DNA of 64,000 nucleotides from Acridotheres tristis (lineage: Eukaryota; Chordata; Aves; Passeriformes; Sturnidae): the NCBI GenBank assembly GCA_037013685.1, contig CM072888.1:10955034-11019033 (forward strand), written 5' to 3'. This document shows, one piece after another, positions 28,301 through 43,025 of the stretch. A program made the translations under genes and the position numbers. The notes under the pieces were generated by a model. The model saw nothing but the letters and a program-made list of their open reading frames with translations. It was not told the origin of the DNA and did not search any database. The number at the start of each line of letters is the position of its first letter. Within the stretch, counting starts at the first letter, position 1.

Positions 28301-30299
28301 AGTATCACATTCTACACTCAAAGCAAAATGAATAGAGCTGTGAAAGTTAGATTATTGAAATGCAATCTAGCCAGAAATTGTTGATTATAGCATCAACAGG
28401 CTCTAAATATTTCTTCATTTACATCTAAATTCTGTTTTGATATTTTTTCACTTGCCTCAAATATGGTGCAGATACTGAAGTCTACAGTACCACGCTGGCT
28501 ATCAACAGCAAGCATAAAATTGATTGTTAAATTAGTGTAAGTGTAAAGCTCTAAAATATACTTTAAAATACATATCTTTCATAGAATGCTAAGGCTACTC
28601 CACAGGCCATCTTTGGCTATTTATGAAATCAATATCAGATTTTACCATTACCAAGACAGTTGTCTCAATTTGCTTTGAAATTTCTTCCAGTATTTTGTTA
28701 TTCAAAAAATGCTACACAATCAAGAAAACAAGGAAGAAGAAAAATATTTTGAAATTTTTGCTGTCTTCTAGAGAAACAGTATTGCTTATCCCTCCAGTCA
28801 TGTCAGTGTCTTACAAAAACTCAAACTCTTAATTTCCTAACCAGACTACTTTGACAAAGAACTACATTTACATCACAAAAGAAACCAGAAAATTAAAATT
28901 CAAAACTGCCTACGTAAATAAACCAGACAATAATTGTTGCATCTATGCAAAATCCAGATAGCACTGTATGAATTTATGGCAGCAGGCAGAGCAAAATAAA
29001 TAAGGAATTCTTTATGAACAGGACAAGCTCATAATCATGCTCCTCTAAAACACCTCCAAGCTTCTGCTAGGCCTGTTCAGGGACTTTTCTGAACAAATGG
29101 GCAATTGTGCTTAATGAATTTGTATCAATTCCTTCAGCATAATGCATTTGCCAATGTATTCAATTCTTCTAGTTTTTTTATAATTTGCTCAATTTTTTCC
29201 TGAAATTACCTTGGCTTTTATTTTAAATAACATCCTACCAAAGACATTCTTCTAATTTGCTGCACTCCCGCAGCAACCACAAAAGAAAACAAAATAAAAT
29301 CCCCAGTAAAAATTGTTTGAAAACACATGGAAATATGCAGAAAGCACACCACACAGATAAGTTTAGGGCAAGCAAAAGAGCAACACGGATCACTTCAGAG
29401 TTTTTGCAAAACTACAAAAAGTCCTGTCATTTTCACCTCTGAGAATCTGAATTTGGCTATAAAACACAAATTGAACCACTGCAGGGATACTACCCTAATT
29501 TTTAAGAAGTGTTTTAAGCCTGTGACACATTGGCTAAGTAATGCTGTGCAGCCATGTCTGGAGACACCTGTTCTAGCAGACAAAAGCTCATCCTCAAGGA
29601 AAACATTCTGTACAATGTCCTGATACAACCTCAAGAGCCCACACGTTTGAAGAGTCCAAGTCAGAAGTTAGAGTTTGCTGACAAAACTATATATAAGCAA
29701 ACATTGAGTTTAAATTTATTGCTTACTGTAAAATTAGGTTAAACCTATCTCACCATAAGTGTGGACTGTGACAAGTCAAACACATTTGATCCCTGAGAAT
29801 AAGAAACAAAGCAACAATTTCAAAAATTTCTACACTTTAACATTCCATTTTGGAGTTTTCTTAGGTTGTTGGTTCATACTGCATTTGGAGATCTTTTGAT
29901 AAAATACTCTAAAATCTCACTGGCAACAAAGTGATTTTACTGCATGATCATGAGCGAGTTAAGGTTAAACAGCCTTTATCTTGCCCTCCTGCATTTTCCT
30001 TCTCCTTCAGTCATAAAAAGGCAGCTTAGAGTTTCTGAAACAACTATGTCAAATGCTGAACTACAGATAACAGCAATTAAGTTTCCCCAAAGATGTTACA
30101 GCATAAAATTAAAACACATTCATGACTGTTATTAAAAAAAAGTGCAGCTGAAAGCGCTGGATTAAAGATGATGAAGCTGTACAGTGTTCTGGAAATGTCA
30201 ATGTTTATTGCAACATAACAGCTTAGAAACCCTTTACAGAGCCAACTATAGCCTTCATATGGGCTTCATATTCCAACCTGAAGCTGTAGTAATAGGTCT

Positions 30300-30338
30300 A
30301 AAAAAAAAAAAAAAGAAAGAAAGAAAAGAAGAAGAAAC
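30300..30338 (+). repeat. A run merging into a GAAA/GAA purine tract
   Basis: Fifteen A, then GAAAG, AAAG and GAAGAA units; low-complexity purine on the plus strand. Confidence 0.9.
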
Positions 30339-33300
30339 TAAGCCCTAGAGGTCATAGTTTTAGCACTGCTCTCAAACAGAAAATCAAAAACTTTCCGACT
30401 ACATGATAAATGACTACGGGAAATTTCAGCCATAGTACTCCCTCCCTAAAACCAAACAACAACTCCCCAAAAAAGCCACATACAACCCCTTCTTTCATTA
30501 TAGACATCAAAAGACACAGTCATCTTGTTTTAAAATCTGCTCCCATCAATACCGTGCTTTCAACTGTGTAAGAACACAAGGATATATGTCCACAAAACAC
30601 TACAACTACACATGCAAAGTATCCCCCTGCAAACAGATACATGTACAATGCTAACACGGTGTTACACATTTGTTCCTTTGTGGTTTTAATGAGCTCTCCT
30701 GTGCCCTGCTGCCAAATCTTTCCAGACAGACTTTTACGAGCAGTTTGCACACAGAGACACTTAGTGAGCAGCAAAGCCTATGTTCTCAATCTAAAATAAA
30801 TAGAACATTATTTCTCCTGCTTTCACTTACTAATGTTATTTTCCATCTAGAGCAAAACAGAAAAATGCCTCCCAAAAAAACCCCCTTTACAAACAGTTCT
30901 CTCATTTAGCAGCCTCATCACTGCTCTGGCATTTAGCCACCCTCAAAAAGGCATTTATTGCTTCATACACCATCTCACTCTAAGTGCCGTGCCCTAAACA
31001 TTGAATGAAGTATTAGATATTCCCCAGGAAACTGATCAAAATGACACAGCTTAAAGGGCAACCAGCAATCTAGGGTATAATAAAATAACAGCACATTAAA
31101 GAATTAGTACAATATTTATACTCAGTTGCATAGAAACCCTGTGAAGCTACTTACAACATTTACTTCAGTACCCACTACATCCATCATATTACCACTAATT
31201 TAAATGTCAAAGCAGCTAACAGTGACTTTTCAGTGTCACAGAAGGTGCATGTTTATCATACTGAGAAGCTGTAATCACATTTGATAAACTGTGAGGAGAA
31301 CCCACCAGCTGAACATTTCAAAGTAACACACACGATTAATAAACCCATTTTGTTTTGCCACATCTACCCCAGCTACACTTCAGGACATTGTGAGCTCACA
31401 GACAACTTGGTAAAATTATATGGCTGACACAGTAACACGGCTACACAGGCATTTTCAGTTCTCTTGGTTAAACACCACCAAATCCCTACGAGCCAGGACT
31501 CAGAGATGAATTACCTCATCTGTGCTGTCAGGGGACCAAAGGAATGCAGTGCCCAACTGGTCTTTGATTTCTACTCAGAGTGGGAATAAAAACCATTTCG
31601 TTCTCCTGTGGAATTTTAAGGAAAAAAGCTTATTTTCTCCTTTTACTGAAACTCCAACAGAATTTCTTCGAATTCCTGTTTTAGGGAAGCTCTTTCTACT
31701 CACTGAGTACATTATGCTTGGAGCCCTGTTTCCCTAAGCCTTCACAGGTCATGAGTCCTGGCCCATCTACTGCCTTTATCTTGGCAGAGTTTGAGGCAGA
31801 AGGGAGGATAAAGCTGTGCAAGGTCGATTTTGTCAATCTAGTCATCAACTCAAAAGGCTTCATAGGAAGCAATAGCTTCTAGTAAGCTGATTCCTGTCTC
31901 TACATCACATTGCTGTGGACTACAAACTAAACCAAAATGAGAGAACTATATTTGACATTTGGTAAAACCTTTAAAAATAAAGAAGCTATCTATAAGTCCA
32001 TTCATGTCATCTCTAATTATCTTTCTCCTGCAGAAGACTTGCACTCATCACCTGTACCAAGCAAAAGAAAGGCTTGGCAGCCACACAAGTCTCATTTTCT
32101 TGAGCCAAACCAGCTCAAGATCACTCTGGGCAAGTGCACAGCAAGACTGTCTCAACATACAAGACATGTGGGCAGGGATGCTGAGCAGAGATGTTCATGA
32201 AGAGACCAGGAAGAGGGGAAGGAATGGACATAAAACAAGTAAGGAGAAAGCTCAGCAAGTATTGCCATGTACAGAAGATACTTAAAAGATCTGACTCCGA
32301 GTGTCATTTCTAGAGACAGTGAAGCACTTCTTTTGCTTCATTTTTCTAATATCAATAAACCAAAGAAGTGAAACCAAAATTAGGATTTCAAGCTTTCTTA
32401 AGCTGGTAGCTGTAATTACTCTCTTCTAAGGACCCAATATAAATGCAGTAATTTCTGCGGAAAAGAGAATGAAATTAGGCTCGTTTCAACTAATCTTTCT
32501 CACAATTGCCAGGGATATGCATGATCAGTCTTTGTTAATTCTTTACCACAGAACTTCTCTTCAGATAAGTTACTCACACAAGGAAGTCCTCCTGTAAAAG
32601 AGAATCAGCTTTCCAAAACATCTTATCCACGTCAATATATTAAAGAGGAGAACTACAGCTATCATTTAACCTCTTTTGCTGTGAATAAATTGAAACACAC
32701 TGAGCACACTTCCCTAAATGCATTTAGAATTTAATCCAGGCAACTGGCTAGGAATGTTAAGCAGCACTATCATATCCACAAGTTTACACACACAATCTAA
32801 ATTTTCAAGGCAGACTCTTTCATGCCCTTTCATCAATAGGAATAGTGTTGGTATCCCCAGCTCTGAAAAAGGAAACCAATAGAACCATGTGTGCTCATAA
32901 GAACCACATGCCATAAATGCCCCCTTCCCCCTCTTTTTTTCTTATTTTTTTAATTTTTTTTTTTTAATGAGTGCCTAAACAGGAAATGTGGTTTTAGGAG
33001 AAAAAGCAATGTTTTTATGCCTAGGTCAATCTGTTCTTTTCATCACAGCTGTTGAGTTCAGAACACAGACACTCTAGAAGTAACAGAGTTGAAAAGTCTT
33101 CAACAAAAGACCAGAATTTTTCACATAAAGACACTTCTTATATTAATTTTTTAGCTGTGGAAAATGTAAATAAACATTTCAATAGCCATATTAATGTAGC
33201 AGAATATGTTCCTTTTACTTAGATACCCCAAATAAGAATTTTCTTCAATACAAACTTATTAAAATATCTTTTTCTGGTGCTTCCAGGTTATGACATAATA

Positions 33301-34652
33301 ACCATCCCACATAATTTCATCCCAAATGATGACATTTCTTGTGCCAATTTCAAGCTTCTTATAACAGCTTTTGAATCTGTATTATCTGAAATAGAATCAA
33401 AATATACTATAAGTTCAATCTCATTATTTTTAGGGGTTTTTTTAGCCTTTTTTTTCTTTAATTGACTATCTAAAACTCTTTTTTTATGTAGCACCCCAAA
33501 AAAGAGTTTCACATAGTTTATCCTCAGGCACCACCATCCATCATGCTTTTGGAATTTATAACAGCTCAACCCTATCAAAGACAATGGCAAAGGCAAACCT
33601 AAGTCCAGAAAGCCAATGATGTTAATAGAGTTCTTGCACCATAAGGTGCTCCAGCCATATGCTCTTAAATAGCTAATCCTTCAAGCTCACATTTTAACTC
33701 AAAGTTAACAGAAAAGCCTAAATATTTTTGAAAATTAGTAAGTTTTATAGATTTCTGTGGACCCAAATGGTAGACATCAAGTGATGTTAATGCAATGCCA
33801 TGCTAGGTGAATTTAGGCTACATTCAAGGTTGATCTGTCTCAGTCTATTTAATTTCCTGCTTTCATTTCCTAAAAATCATACTATACTCATCAGGAAATA
33901 TATTGAAATTATATTGCCATTATCACTAAAACAGTTTTTCTACTGTGGTAAACAGAAATAGGGAATGGCTTCCACCCTCACATAAGGGACTGGATGGTGA
34001 CACAAAGGCATAAGGATGCAGGAGCATATAAAGCACAGTGGAGGGACCAAGAAGTCTCTCAGACATTTGAAACTCTTAGCACAATTTCAGTTCCTATGAA
34101 GAGAGGCACATGAAAGCCACAAGGAAAGGAAGCACAAGAGAAGAGAATGAGCCTGTTTTTATGTGAGAGTTCTCTCCAACACTTCTCACTAGCAGAGTGG
34201 CTGTGGCATCCTCCTCTCCCTGGGCTGCTACCAAACACAGCTCACATGTAATCCCAGAAAGCAGCAGCAACCCTCATGGTTCATATTCCCCAGCAACTGC
34301 TGCCACTGCAACAGCCTTAGTATCAATGCCAGCTGCATTTGACCCTGACAAATGTCAAATGCAGCAAGCTGGAAAAAGTTCCACCAATCCTGCACATTCA
34401 TTTATAAAATATTCAATTTGGGCTCCCTTTTTTTAGCCACAGATAATAGCTACACAACCATTCAGGATTGGTGTAAAGTGTTTAATTTCAAATGTAAATC
34501 GTACCATCTTGCCATTTGTGAAGGCATCAAAATGACTTGAAAAGCTAATCTTAACACAAAGTACAGGGGATATTGTGAAATGTGATTTCTATAACAAGCT
34601 TATCATTAAAACATACACCTACCCACATCTTACAATTAAAATAAAAACATAC

Positions 34653-34745
34653 CTTATGCAAATATAAGAAAGTGAAAGCTGGACATGCACATTAAGGACA
34701 CGTCCTAATGTGTGCACATACTCCAGACCTTCAGCTGACATCATT
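34653..34745 (-). other. Exon-like 93-nt segment, probably alternative leader or cryptic exon
   Basis: Seen: acceptor GGCTTTGTTCCTTCTCCCAC then AG is one of the strongest in the window; donor GCATAAG|GTATGT is good. Length is a multiple of three, with one open frame (MMSAEGLEYVHTLGRVLNV and so on, phase 2 in and out). It does not fit the coding chain: the exon before it would end in phase 0, giving a TGA after four codons. Spliced straight to 19092-19176 its open frame ends within nine codons. It could therefore be a 5' leader exon of a shorter transcript using the MEIKEE start, a poison exon, or an unused decoy. An imperfect inverted repeat (34688-34712) lies inside. Confidence 0.25.
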
Positions 34746-37279
34746 CTGTGGGAGAAGGAACAAAGCCCCTCCAGCAGTTTGTGACTTAGCAGATCTACTC
34801 CAAGTATAAGGCAGCCCTACAACCAGCACCATCAACACAACTAACGAGGCAGCAAAAGGCAGGAGTTGGTACCAGCAGCACCACTTTCCAAGGAACAAAT
34901 CCATGGAGCCACACCTTTACTGGCAGAGGAGGACCAAAAACAGGGCTAGAGAAAAATGCTTTGAGCACTTGCCTGACTCTTTCACATAAAGCTCCAGAGC
35001 AGCACAGCAGCTTTACAGAGAGCTGGCCCTAACAGAAAGAGTTCCTGGTTTGCTATTGCAATTACTATCCAGCATGCCAGCACAAAGAGCACAGGATTTT
35101 AACAGCCTATTTTAAGTATCCCAGGTTTTCAGCACGGAGACAGGACTTTGCACAGTGCCTGAAGACAGGCTGTCATGCCCAAGCAACTGCAGGCAGCTGT
35201 GCTGGGCTCCTTCCAGCTGCTCTCAGCTCTGCACAAATGCTTTTGCTGATAAACCTTCCTGAGAGCAGAGCCAAGCACTACTTCAACTTCAAGAGGTCAT
35301 TCATTACCAATTCTTTGGGTGTACTAGAATTTTAGCCTTAAATGAAGCTCTACTGTCTGTATAAGCCCCTCACTTTGACATAATGGCTAGGAGTTAATAC
35401 ATGGATATAATTACAAGGTTCTCATTTTGCCAGGAAAAAGTGGTGTGTTTTACAGAGTAACTGCATTGTGAAATCACCTTTCTACAGTACATAAATTGAA
35501 ACAAACTGTGCCTAAAACTCACTACTTAAGTTACAAAAATTGTCATCACTATCATGGCTGTAATACGTAAAACAGTTTTGCTAGTTTGCAAAGGCCATAA
35601 AAAGACAGTGTTGTTCTGAAAGCTTATTTATTATGGGTTACACAATAGCACAAGGAGACAGTAAGAAAACAGAGCAACAGCTGTGTGTTAACATCATCTC
35701 TAAGTTTCATTCACCAATAAAATATTGCTAGAAATAAAAACATCTTTATTCATAGATCAAAGACAGAATTTTCTGCCGTTAAATTGTTATCAAAGACCAA
35801 TTAGGCAAAATGTGAAAAGACAAGTAAGTGGTCTCACTTGGCATTTCCACCCTGGGTTAAATAACCTGATATGACTTGGCAAGTAGAAGCAAGCTCTGTC
35901 ATATTGAGATCACTGCTTCTGCATTGCCAGATACAAACTCCTATTAAGCCTTTAGGCTCCCTCCATTCTAGGTGTTAATTTTGACCCAGTTCTGGCCTCA
36001 TTAAATACAAATCCAAAAAAACACTCTCTTTTCCATGAAAAACCCTAAGTTATCACATATAAGGTCAACAAATAAGCTCACACTCATTTACAGATTAGTG
36101 AGAAATCAGCCTATATTTCAATACTGCATGGTAACAGACAATTCTAGCATAAGTCTCTTATTTCCATTCCTGTTCCTTTATGTTGGGTAAATGGGCTGGA
36201 GCAGGAGCAAAAGGCTGGAAAGCCAACCTGTCAGAGATGTTTCTTTGATGCAGAAATAATTTAACACATACACAAAACCAGCAGCCCTCAAGGATGTGGA
36301 GGTCAAACTTGGGCACTTGCCAGATCAGCCCAGCCTAAAACTACTGCCAATTTAACAGGACCCTCCACAAATAAACAAACCAGACAGACTGCTCACTCTG
36401 TCAGGCTGACTCCAACCTCTGCATCCAGAGCACAGTCGGAGGTCCTGAGCCCTGAATTGTGCAGATCAGGAATGAAGCCTGAGCTAAGACAGAACCCTCC
36501 ATTCCTTGCTCTCAACCTTCTCATTTGCAGAAGAATAGGATAATCAGGGTAAGAGCTTTTCTGGGACTTACAAAACCATTTCAAAGTCCACCATTTGGGC
36601 TGCAGCTAAGAAGTTCAATTGTATTATTCCTCAAGAAAACTATTACACAGGGAATTTTTATCATCATCATCATAAGCCATTATTTCTATCAAGATATATA
36701 TGATGAAATGAGAAAACTGTTCTTCACAAGAACCCTTTGAAGTAAAACAAACTGGGTGCAGAGAACAAGAAAAATTGGAGAAAAATTACCCTATTAAAAC
36801 AGCTAAGATGCCAAAAAGCAAAGTCAAACTACAGCACATCAAGTTCTGTAAGAACATTTACACACATACTCTGCAATAATACAATACTTAATACAGAATT
36901 TTTCTCCCTGATTGATTATTAACTTTTTGGAAATAAGTGGCAATAACCCATAAAGCCTTAATTATCTAAGCTGTTAAATTTTCTACCAAGTTAATTTTTG
37001 CTTTTCTGTTAGTACTTATTTCACCACAACACCAAAGTAATTGCTACATGACTCTGCTAGAGCCAAAACTCCAGGTTATACTGGTAAGAGTGCCAAACAT
37101 CACAGCTTCAAACTCCAACAAAATTACACCCAATTTGAAAAAGCACCCTACATGCAACACATACAAATTTAAAAAAATACAGTTAAATTGTGTTTAAAAC
37201 TGCTACAAGCTAGTTTAGTTATTCTAGTATGCAATTTATTATCCGTTACTTGATCTATGGTCACATTTTCATTTTTCAA

Positions 37280-37408
37280 GGCCAGGTTGGATGAGGCTTT
37301 GAGCAACCTTCATATAGTGGAAGTGGTCTCCTCCCATGGCAGAGAGATTGAAACAGGATGATCTTTAAGGTCCCTTCCAACCCAAAACTTTCTCCCCTTT
37401 TATGATTT
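37280..37408 (+). mobile_element. CR1 LINE, 3' terminal fragment
   Basis: Seen: GGCCAGGTTGGATGAGGCTT, GAGCAACC, CTCCCATGGCAGAGAG, GATGATCTTTAAGGTCCCTT and CCAACCCAAAAC, ending near TTTATGATTT, which resembles the terminal ATTCTATG-type repeat of CR1. It is the sense orientation on the plus strand, opposite to the other copies here and to the INPP4B transcript, and is only about 130 bp long. Confidence 0.92.
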
Positions 37409-40400
37409 CATTTCTTCAAAGCTCTCACTATTAAACATCTAAAAGAAACCTTAGAATGACTTACAAGGCTCTTGAACTAGCGATGACAAAGATTCATTTG
37501 GAGTGAGGAATTTTGGAGCAGCTTGCCACAAAATCCCATAAATTCAGGGTGAAAGAATAAAGGTATCTGTGCCAGTCTAATTGCCATCCATATGTAGAAA
37601 TATCACAACATCTAGGGGATTTGTTCTCTCCCTGCACTGCCACCTTCACCTCCACACCCTTTGTTCTGGTATTCGCTCCATGAGACTCTCCATAAGCTAA
37701 ATCAAGTTTTAGCCTGAAGATCAGTAACACACTAACACAAGGATGTTTCTGCTAACTTAGTGAACAAATAAATTTTAAAAAACTATCAGGAGAAACACAG
37801 CGATGGGCACAGAACTAAATCACTAGGAGCAAGGCTGAATTCAAGGAGCAGGATGACTTATTTTCCTTTAACAGCAACATAGTGTCAGTCCTCTCACTGC
37901 ACAGCTTCATCCACAGATTTAAATCACTGGTTAAAATGATCTGATGATAACTCCAATCAGTATTATTTCAAGCTTAGGATAGGGTTAGAAAAAGATATTT
38001 ATATTCTCTGTTCATATGTTATTGGTTTTCTCACATCTCTTAGAAATGTCTATTTTTTAAAGTGAAAACATAAGTTCAAACACATGAATTTTTCAGCAAA
38101 GAAAAACAAGAAATTGACTCCTTAATCAAAAGCACTGTACAGACACAAAGCAAGCAGGATTTTCAATTTAGTCCATATCAGAACTTTAATTCTTCATTTC
38201 CTGGCTTCTTTCCCAATATAATTTCAATTTGGCATTCCATTTAAATGTGTCCTTTCAACTTAGATATGATCGTCTTTAAGTTTATATATTTCAAGTTCAG
38301 TAAACATTCTAAAAATATTCTATTAAAAATCATCAGCAATTAACTGATGCCCTTGAAGTAGCTTGAGCAAACTTCTCTGGGCACACAATTATTTAAAAAA
38401 TTAGCACAAAGTAAACAAAACAGTAGCCTGTGAACAGACAGAAACCATTGTCCAATACCTTGTGCTCCTGGCTGGAATAAGCACCACCTCTAATTTCACC
38501 ACAGCTGCCATCATATTCTGAATATACAATGCAGTCACAGCTGTTTCAGTGACATTGGACACAGCAGAAAAAGTACTTCTAAATCCCAGTGGCTGTGACA
38601 AGTTGTAAATCCAAGGAACATCTGCCTCGCTGCTAGCTGAGCACAACACAGAACTTTATTTTGGTGCAAGGTGCTGTGAGTTTCCAATCTGCTTTTTGCT
38701 TCACCTGTTTTTCATCAGGAAATAATCACCATATTAACATTATAAACTCCCAAAATATTTGCATGAAATGACAATTAACTTCAAGAGAGCACATGCCAGT
38801 GCTAAATTTGATGATTACAGGGTACCACTATGCTGCAGTGGTAAGAGTGGTTAAAATGGGAAAAAAAGGCAGACATGTCTTACTAAAGATAAAGATCATT
38901 CTTAGTGGAACTAAATCCCAGATAGTACATTCAAATGCCACCTACAATGGTGAAGGGCTTAGGTTTTATAATAAGCTAAAAATAATTTTCCATGCAATAT
39001 TTGGAGTGACAACTCTCCAGATCCTTCAAGACTAAGGGTGCTTTGCTCATGTTTAGAAATTCCCCACAAAATAGAAACCCAAGTTCTGTCTTCCTTACAG
39101 AAAAAGCCATAACACATTTTATTTCTCTTAATCTTTAGGTGATAGAATAAAACCAGCATCTTCAAATGGAAAAAAAAAATCCACAACACTTTGAATAGTT
39201 CAATCAATAGATAGCACTCCAATCCAAGCTCAGCCCCAAAGGTAACTAAAACCTCATTTCAGTTTACAGATTGCTTCTGGGACTTGAGCCCATGCTACTG
39301 ACGATGTCCAAAATGAAGAGGCAGTTTAAAATAGTAGAATTGCAGCAAACAGAAAGCTGAGTCCCTATTCAAGCTGTTAGAAAAATAATTCTGGTTATCC
39401 TGTTGTTTCATGAGGACAGCTATTGATTTTATTAACAACCTTTAGCACTAGGAAGGAGTCAAGTAAATACTCTGAGCAAACTACTTCAGCAACAAAGCTC
39501 CACTTAAGACAAGCAGTTTGAGATGCTGGCTAATTTTCATAATACCTGAGGGTTTCCTTCTTAAACACTTGACAACTTCAGCCCTTGAGAAAGCAATCAC
39601 TCCAGGCAATATAATCACCACAGTTCAGGTTAGGAAAGTGGCCAGTGACAACTGGTGACAAGATGTGTCAGACCTCTTTCAGCTCTGCCTGAAAAGAGAG
39701 AGAGGTGTCCAGGTATTTACAACAAGGTCCCTTTTCATGTGCTATGTCCCACCTAGCAAATGCACAGCTATAATGCTGCAAATATATTAATACCAGCCAG
39801 CTGGAAGCTCATCAAGCAGCTTGGGTCTTGCAGGAGTCAGCTTCCACAAAGCCGTCAACTCGGAGACTGTCAGGTTTCAGTGGTACCCACTTGCTCTGCT
39901 ACCAATCTTCCTTACAATTAGCTCAGAGATGTCACAGATCTGCCTTCCTTTAGTAGCCCTGAAATCTAATTACTTTTTCCGTCTAGATTAACAGCTGTCT
40001 CCTCCCTCCACCTGAGAAAACTTGGTCTACAACATAAAATACTTTAACTGTTATCTAAGAAGGAAAGGAATGAAAACAAGTCCTTCTGCTTGCTCAAAGC
40101 AGAATCACTGTCACTGCTGGAGAGGGATCCAAGTGATACCCCACAGCAGCCCAAAGGGAAGCTCTCCTTCTTGAGAGACTTGAACCAACAAAGGATTGAA
40201 ATCTAGAGGAGGTTCTTGAAACACTTAAATTTGAAAATCACGGGACAGGAGATCTTGTTTGAGAAGCTGAAGCATTCCATTCTTGCTTCTTTTTAATTAT
40301 TATTTTGATAAGTTCACGAGAGGGGGAAAAGGTTCCTATACAACTCCAGTTCACAGCAGGAAGCAGAATTTAGGAAAACAATACCTCTTTTAGAATTCAA

Positions 40401-43025
40401 TAAACAAGAAGGATTTTAAAAATCAATCTGATGCTTTCAAAAGAAGACTAAGTTTTATTTCAATTGATAACTTATCTAACTCCTTTTCAGTCCAAAGCAA
40501 CAATGCCTAATCTTCCCACAAACTGGGCAGTTTTCACATAATTGGGGGAAATGTCTTATGTCTCTACAAGCCACTGTGAATTCTACATAATCTACTGATT
40601 TTCAACATGACAATTTGATTACATTTTTGCAAACATTACAAGCCTCAAAAATGAATGGAATGCACCTATAAAGAGGGCACTCCAAACTACAGAATATTTG
40701 ACAATAGTACCCCACAAGCAGCACACAGGACGGCAAAATTGAACGAACTGCAGTTGTCTCATTAGTTCATAAATTTAGTTCAGCACCACTATAAATATTT
40801 CCACCCTCCTCAGGCAGGGAACCACACAAAACTGAGAATGCTTCTAGTTCTGAAGGAGAAGTGGGTAAGTTCACTTGAACTTTTTATATGCAAAGAGGAA
40901 AAAAGAAGAAAAAACACTGTTGCTTCTCTTTCCTATATCTGATCTTAGTCTTTCAAATAATTGAAACCAATATGTGAACAACAAAAAAAAAAATTAAAGA
41001 ATTTCATAAAAATAGAAAGTCCTTTCCCAGTTGCAGTGTGACCTCTGCCAACGTGTAGCATCTGGTGGTAGTGCTGCTAACAAACCAGCCCTGAAAACAC
41101 AAGGAACCACGGCCTACTTTTGTAAATAAGCATCTAATGTTTCCCCATGTCCCGGTTTAACAACTCAATAAGATACTTTTGAGCTCAGTGCAGTATCAAC
41201 TGAGAGGCTTCTCTAAAGTATATCCTATAATCCTGAGCAAAACATGTGAAGCCAGCCAATATGGATTCCATCTTCCAGAAAGCATAGCATTTGCAAAGAA
41301 TGTGAAATTTGGGGGAAAGAAAAAAGACAAATATGGTCATGTCCTGCAATTCAAACTTAATAGATGTTAATCTTAAAACAAACTGACTGTGAACATACAT
41401 CTGTAGACATTCAATACTAAGGTCTGCTCTGCCTAATAATCTTTTGGAGAGACATAGCCAATTTGTTTCAGCATTTTGTGCTACAACACTCCACTTTGCA
41501 AGGTAATCAGAGGCCTCACTAATGAAAAGTAGTCAGGACTCAAGTAATTAAAGTTTTAATCATAATAAAAAGCAATTGATAAGTATATTCATGTATCTAG
41601 AACACAAAGAAATTCACTGAATTTATTATTGTTAAGATACAAGTTTATCTCCTAATGCTACAGTAATGGTTTGGGTTTTGATTTTTTTCTTTTGCTGGCA
41701 GCTTTATCAAGTAAAATACTGTTTACATTGCCTGAATTCAAAGTCCAATATAGATCTCCCATCTGTAAAAATTGGTGTGAAAGGCCATTCACCCATTGTT
41801 GTAAACTACTTGCAGGTCCTTCTTCAGCTGAAAATACTATAATATTACCTACTAGCAATTTTTAGGCTGGGGACAGCTGCAGAATAACTATTCAGCTAGT
41901 TTTATGTAACTTGATACAAAGACTTTTCTGTGATGTACAGCCAAATCTCTTCTTGCAGAATGTCACAAAGAACAGAACAGATATTAAATTAATACCCATA
42001 ATTTTAAGAAATGGATAATCTCTAGATAGACCTACAACTCAGAGAAGCTGCACTGATCTGGGACAATACTCAACTGCAGCCAGAGATTAACATATTAAAT
42101 ATTTAATCCAACAAATAGCTAGCAAATCCATCTAGAAGCATATCAAAATCATGCATTCCTCATGCAAGCAAGTATTAATATAGTCTACCAATTAATTGAC
42201 ATTCAACTTGAACAGGAAAACAACTGAGACACACACACAGTAAAAGTACTAGGGCTTTTTCCTGAATCAGAACAAGGGTGTGCACATGAAGTAGGTGAAC
42301 AGTGAAATTGTCTTTGCTATTCATCTCAAAACCAAACAAAAAAAATTGAAAAAAGACTCCAACTGTTGTAATGGTGTTTTGTTAATAAAAATTGTCAGTT
42401 TCTGCATAGTCAGCCACAGAAATCCTGGACAGCATGTGTATGAAATCCCTAAATAGTCAAACACTGGAAACCTGACCTAATTCTGCCACTAGCCTGCTGT
42501 GACACTGTGGCTACCAAGCTCCCTACCTAATTTGACAAGATTATTCTATTGCACAGGGGCAGAAAAGCAGGCAATCCAATTCTAACCAAGTGGCTATGTT
42601 AGTGCTAGAGCTTTGTAAAGCATTCCCTACATTCTCTATTCTCACATGTAGTCCTGGATCACATTTCCTAAGCAGACAAGTCCTGTTTGCATAGCAAGAG
42701 ACCTGCTTCATCCTTTAAGAGGTCATTAATACTCTGCTGGCCCCATTTGGTGAAAAGAGCTGGAAAATATATTCCAAATAATCTAAGAGTTATACATTGA
42801 GTGCTCAAACAAATGCCTTTACCTGCCATCCTGGTCAGCATACTATTTCTAATAAAGAAAAACATGTGTTCACAGTATCAACCGTGACATCACAATTCAC
42901 CACTTTTACTGTGTCCCACCTCCACCTCCTTTTGCTTTCCTCTGTTTCCAACACATTTTTATACCGTTTTTTGTACATTTTTATATCATTTCAGACTAAA
43001 ATCTCACCTTTACGGACTACCTTAC

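Larger units (their letters stand above)
19177..43025 (-). other. INPP4B: Long INPP4B intron upstream of the 85-nt exon
   Basis: About 23.8 kb with no supported constitutive exon. It contains an old CR1 fragment (24735-25345), a CR1 3' end on the plus strand (37280-37408), an A/purine run at 30300-30338 and the exon-like segment at 34653-34745. The remainder is unremarkable AT-rich intron. Its assignment as a single intron depends on the 34-nt exon at 43026-43059 being real. Confidence 0.6.

Noticed and set aside
30831..30846. 16-nt micro-exon-like segment with strong splice sites
   Set aside because: Its length would not keep the frame between the 34-nt and 85-nt exons, and 16 nt is too short to trust without reads.
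31515..31570. Exon-like segment ending ATGAG|GTAATT
   Set aside because: Weak donor and phase 2 end, incompatible with the next exon.
34681..34712. Two p53-half-site-like decamers within the inverted repeat
   Set aside because: Each has a mismatch to RRRCWWGYYY, and such matches are frequent by chance.
36572..36599. 28-nt segment between CTGCAG and GTAAGT
   Set aside because: It breaks the phase of the chain; donor exon bases (TT) are poor.
38401..38649. 82-codon minus-strand ORF with an exon-like end (CACAAG|GTATTG)
   Set aside because: No phase fits the INPP4B chain and there is no domain pattern.
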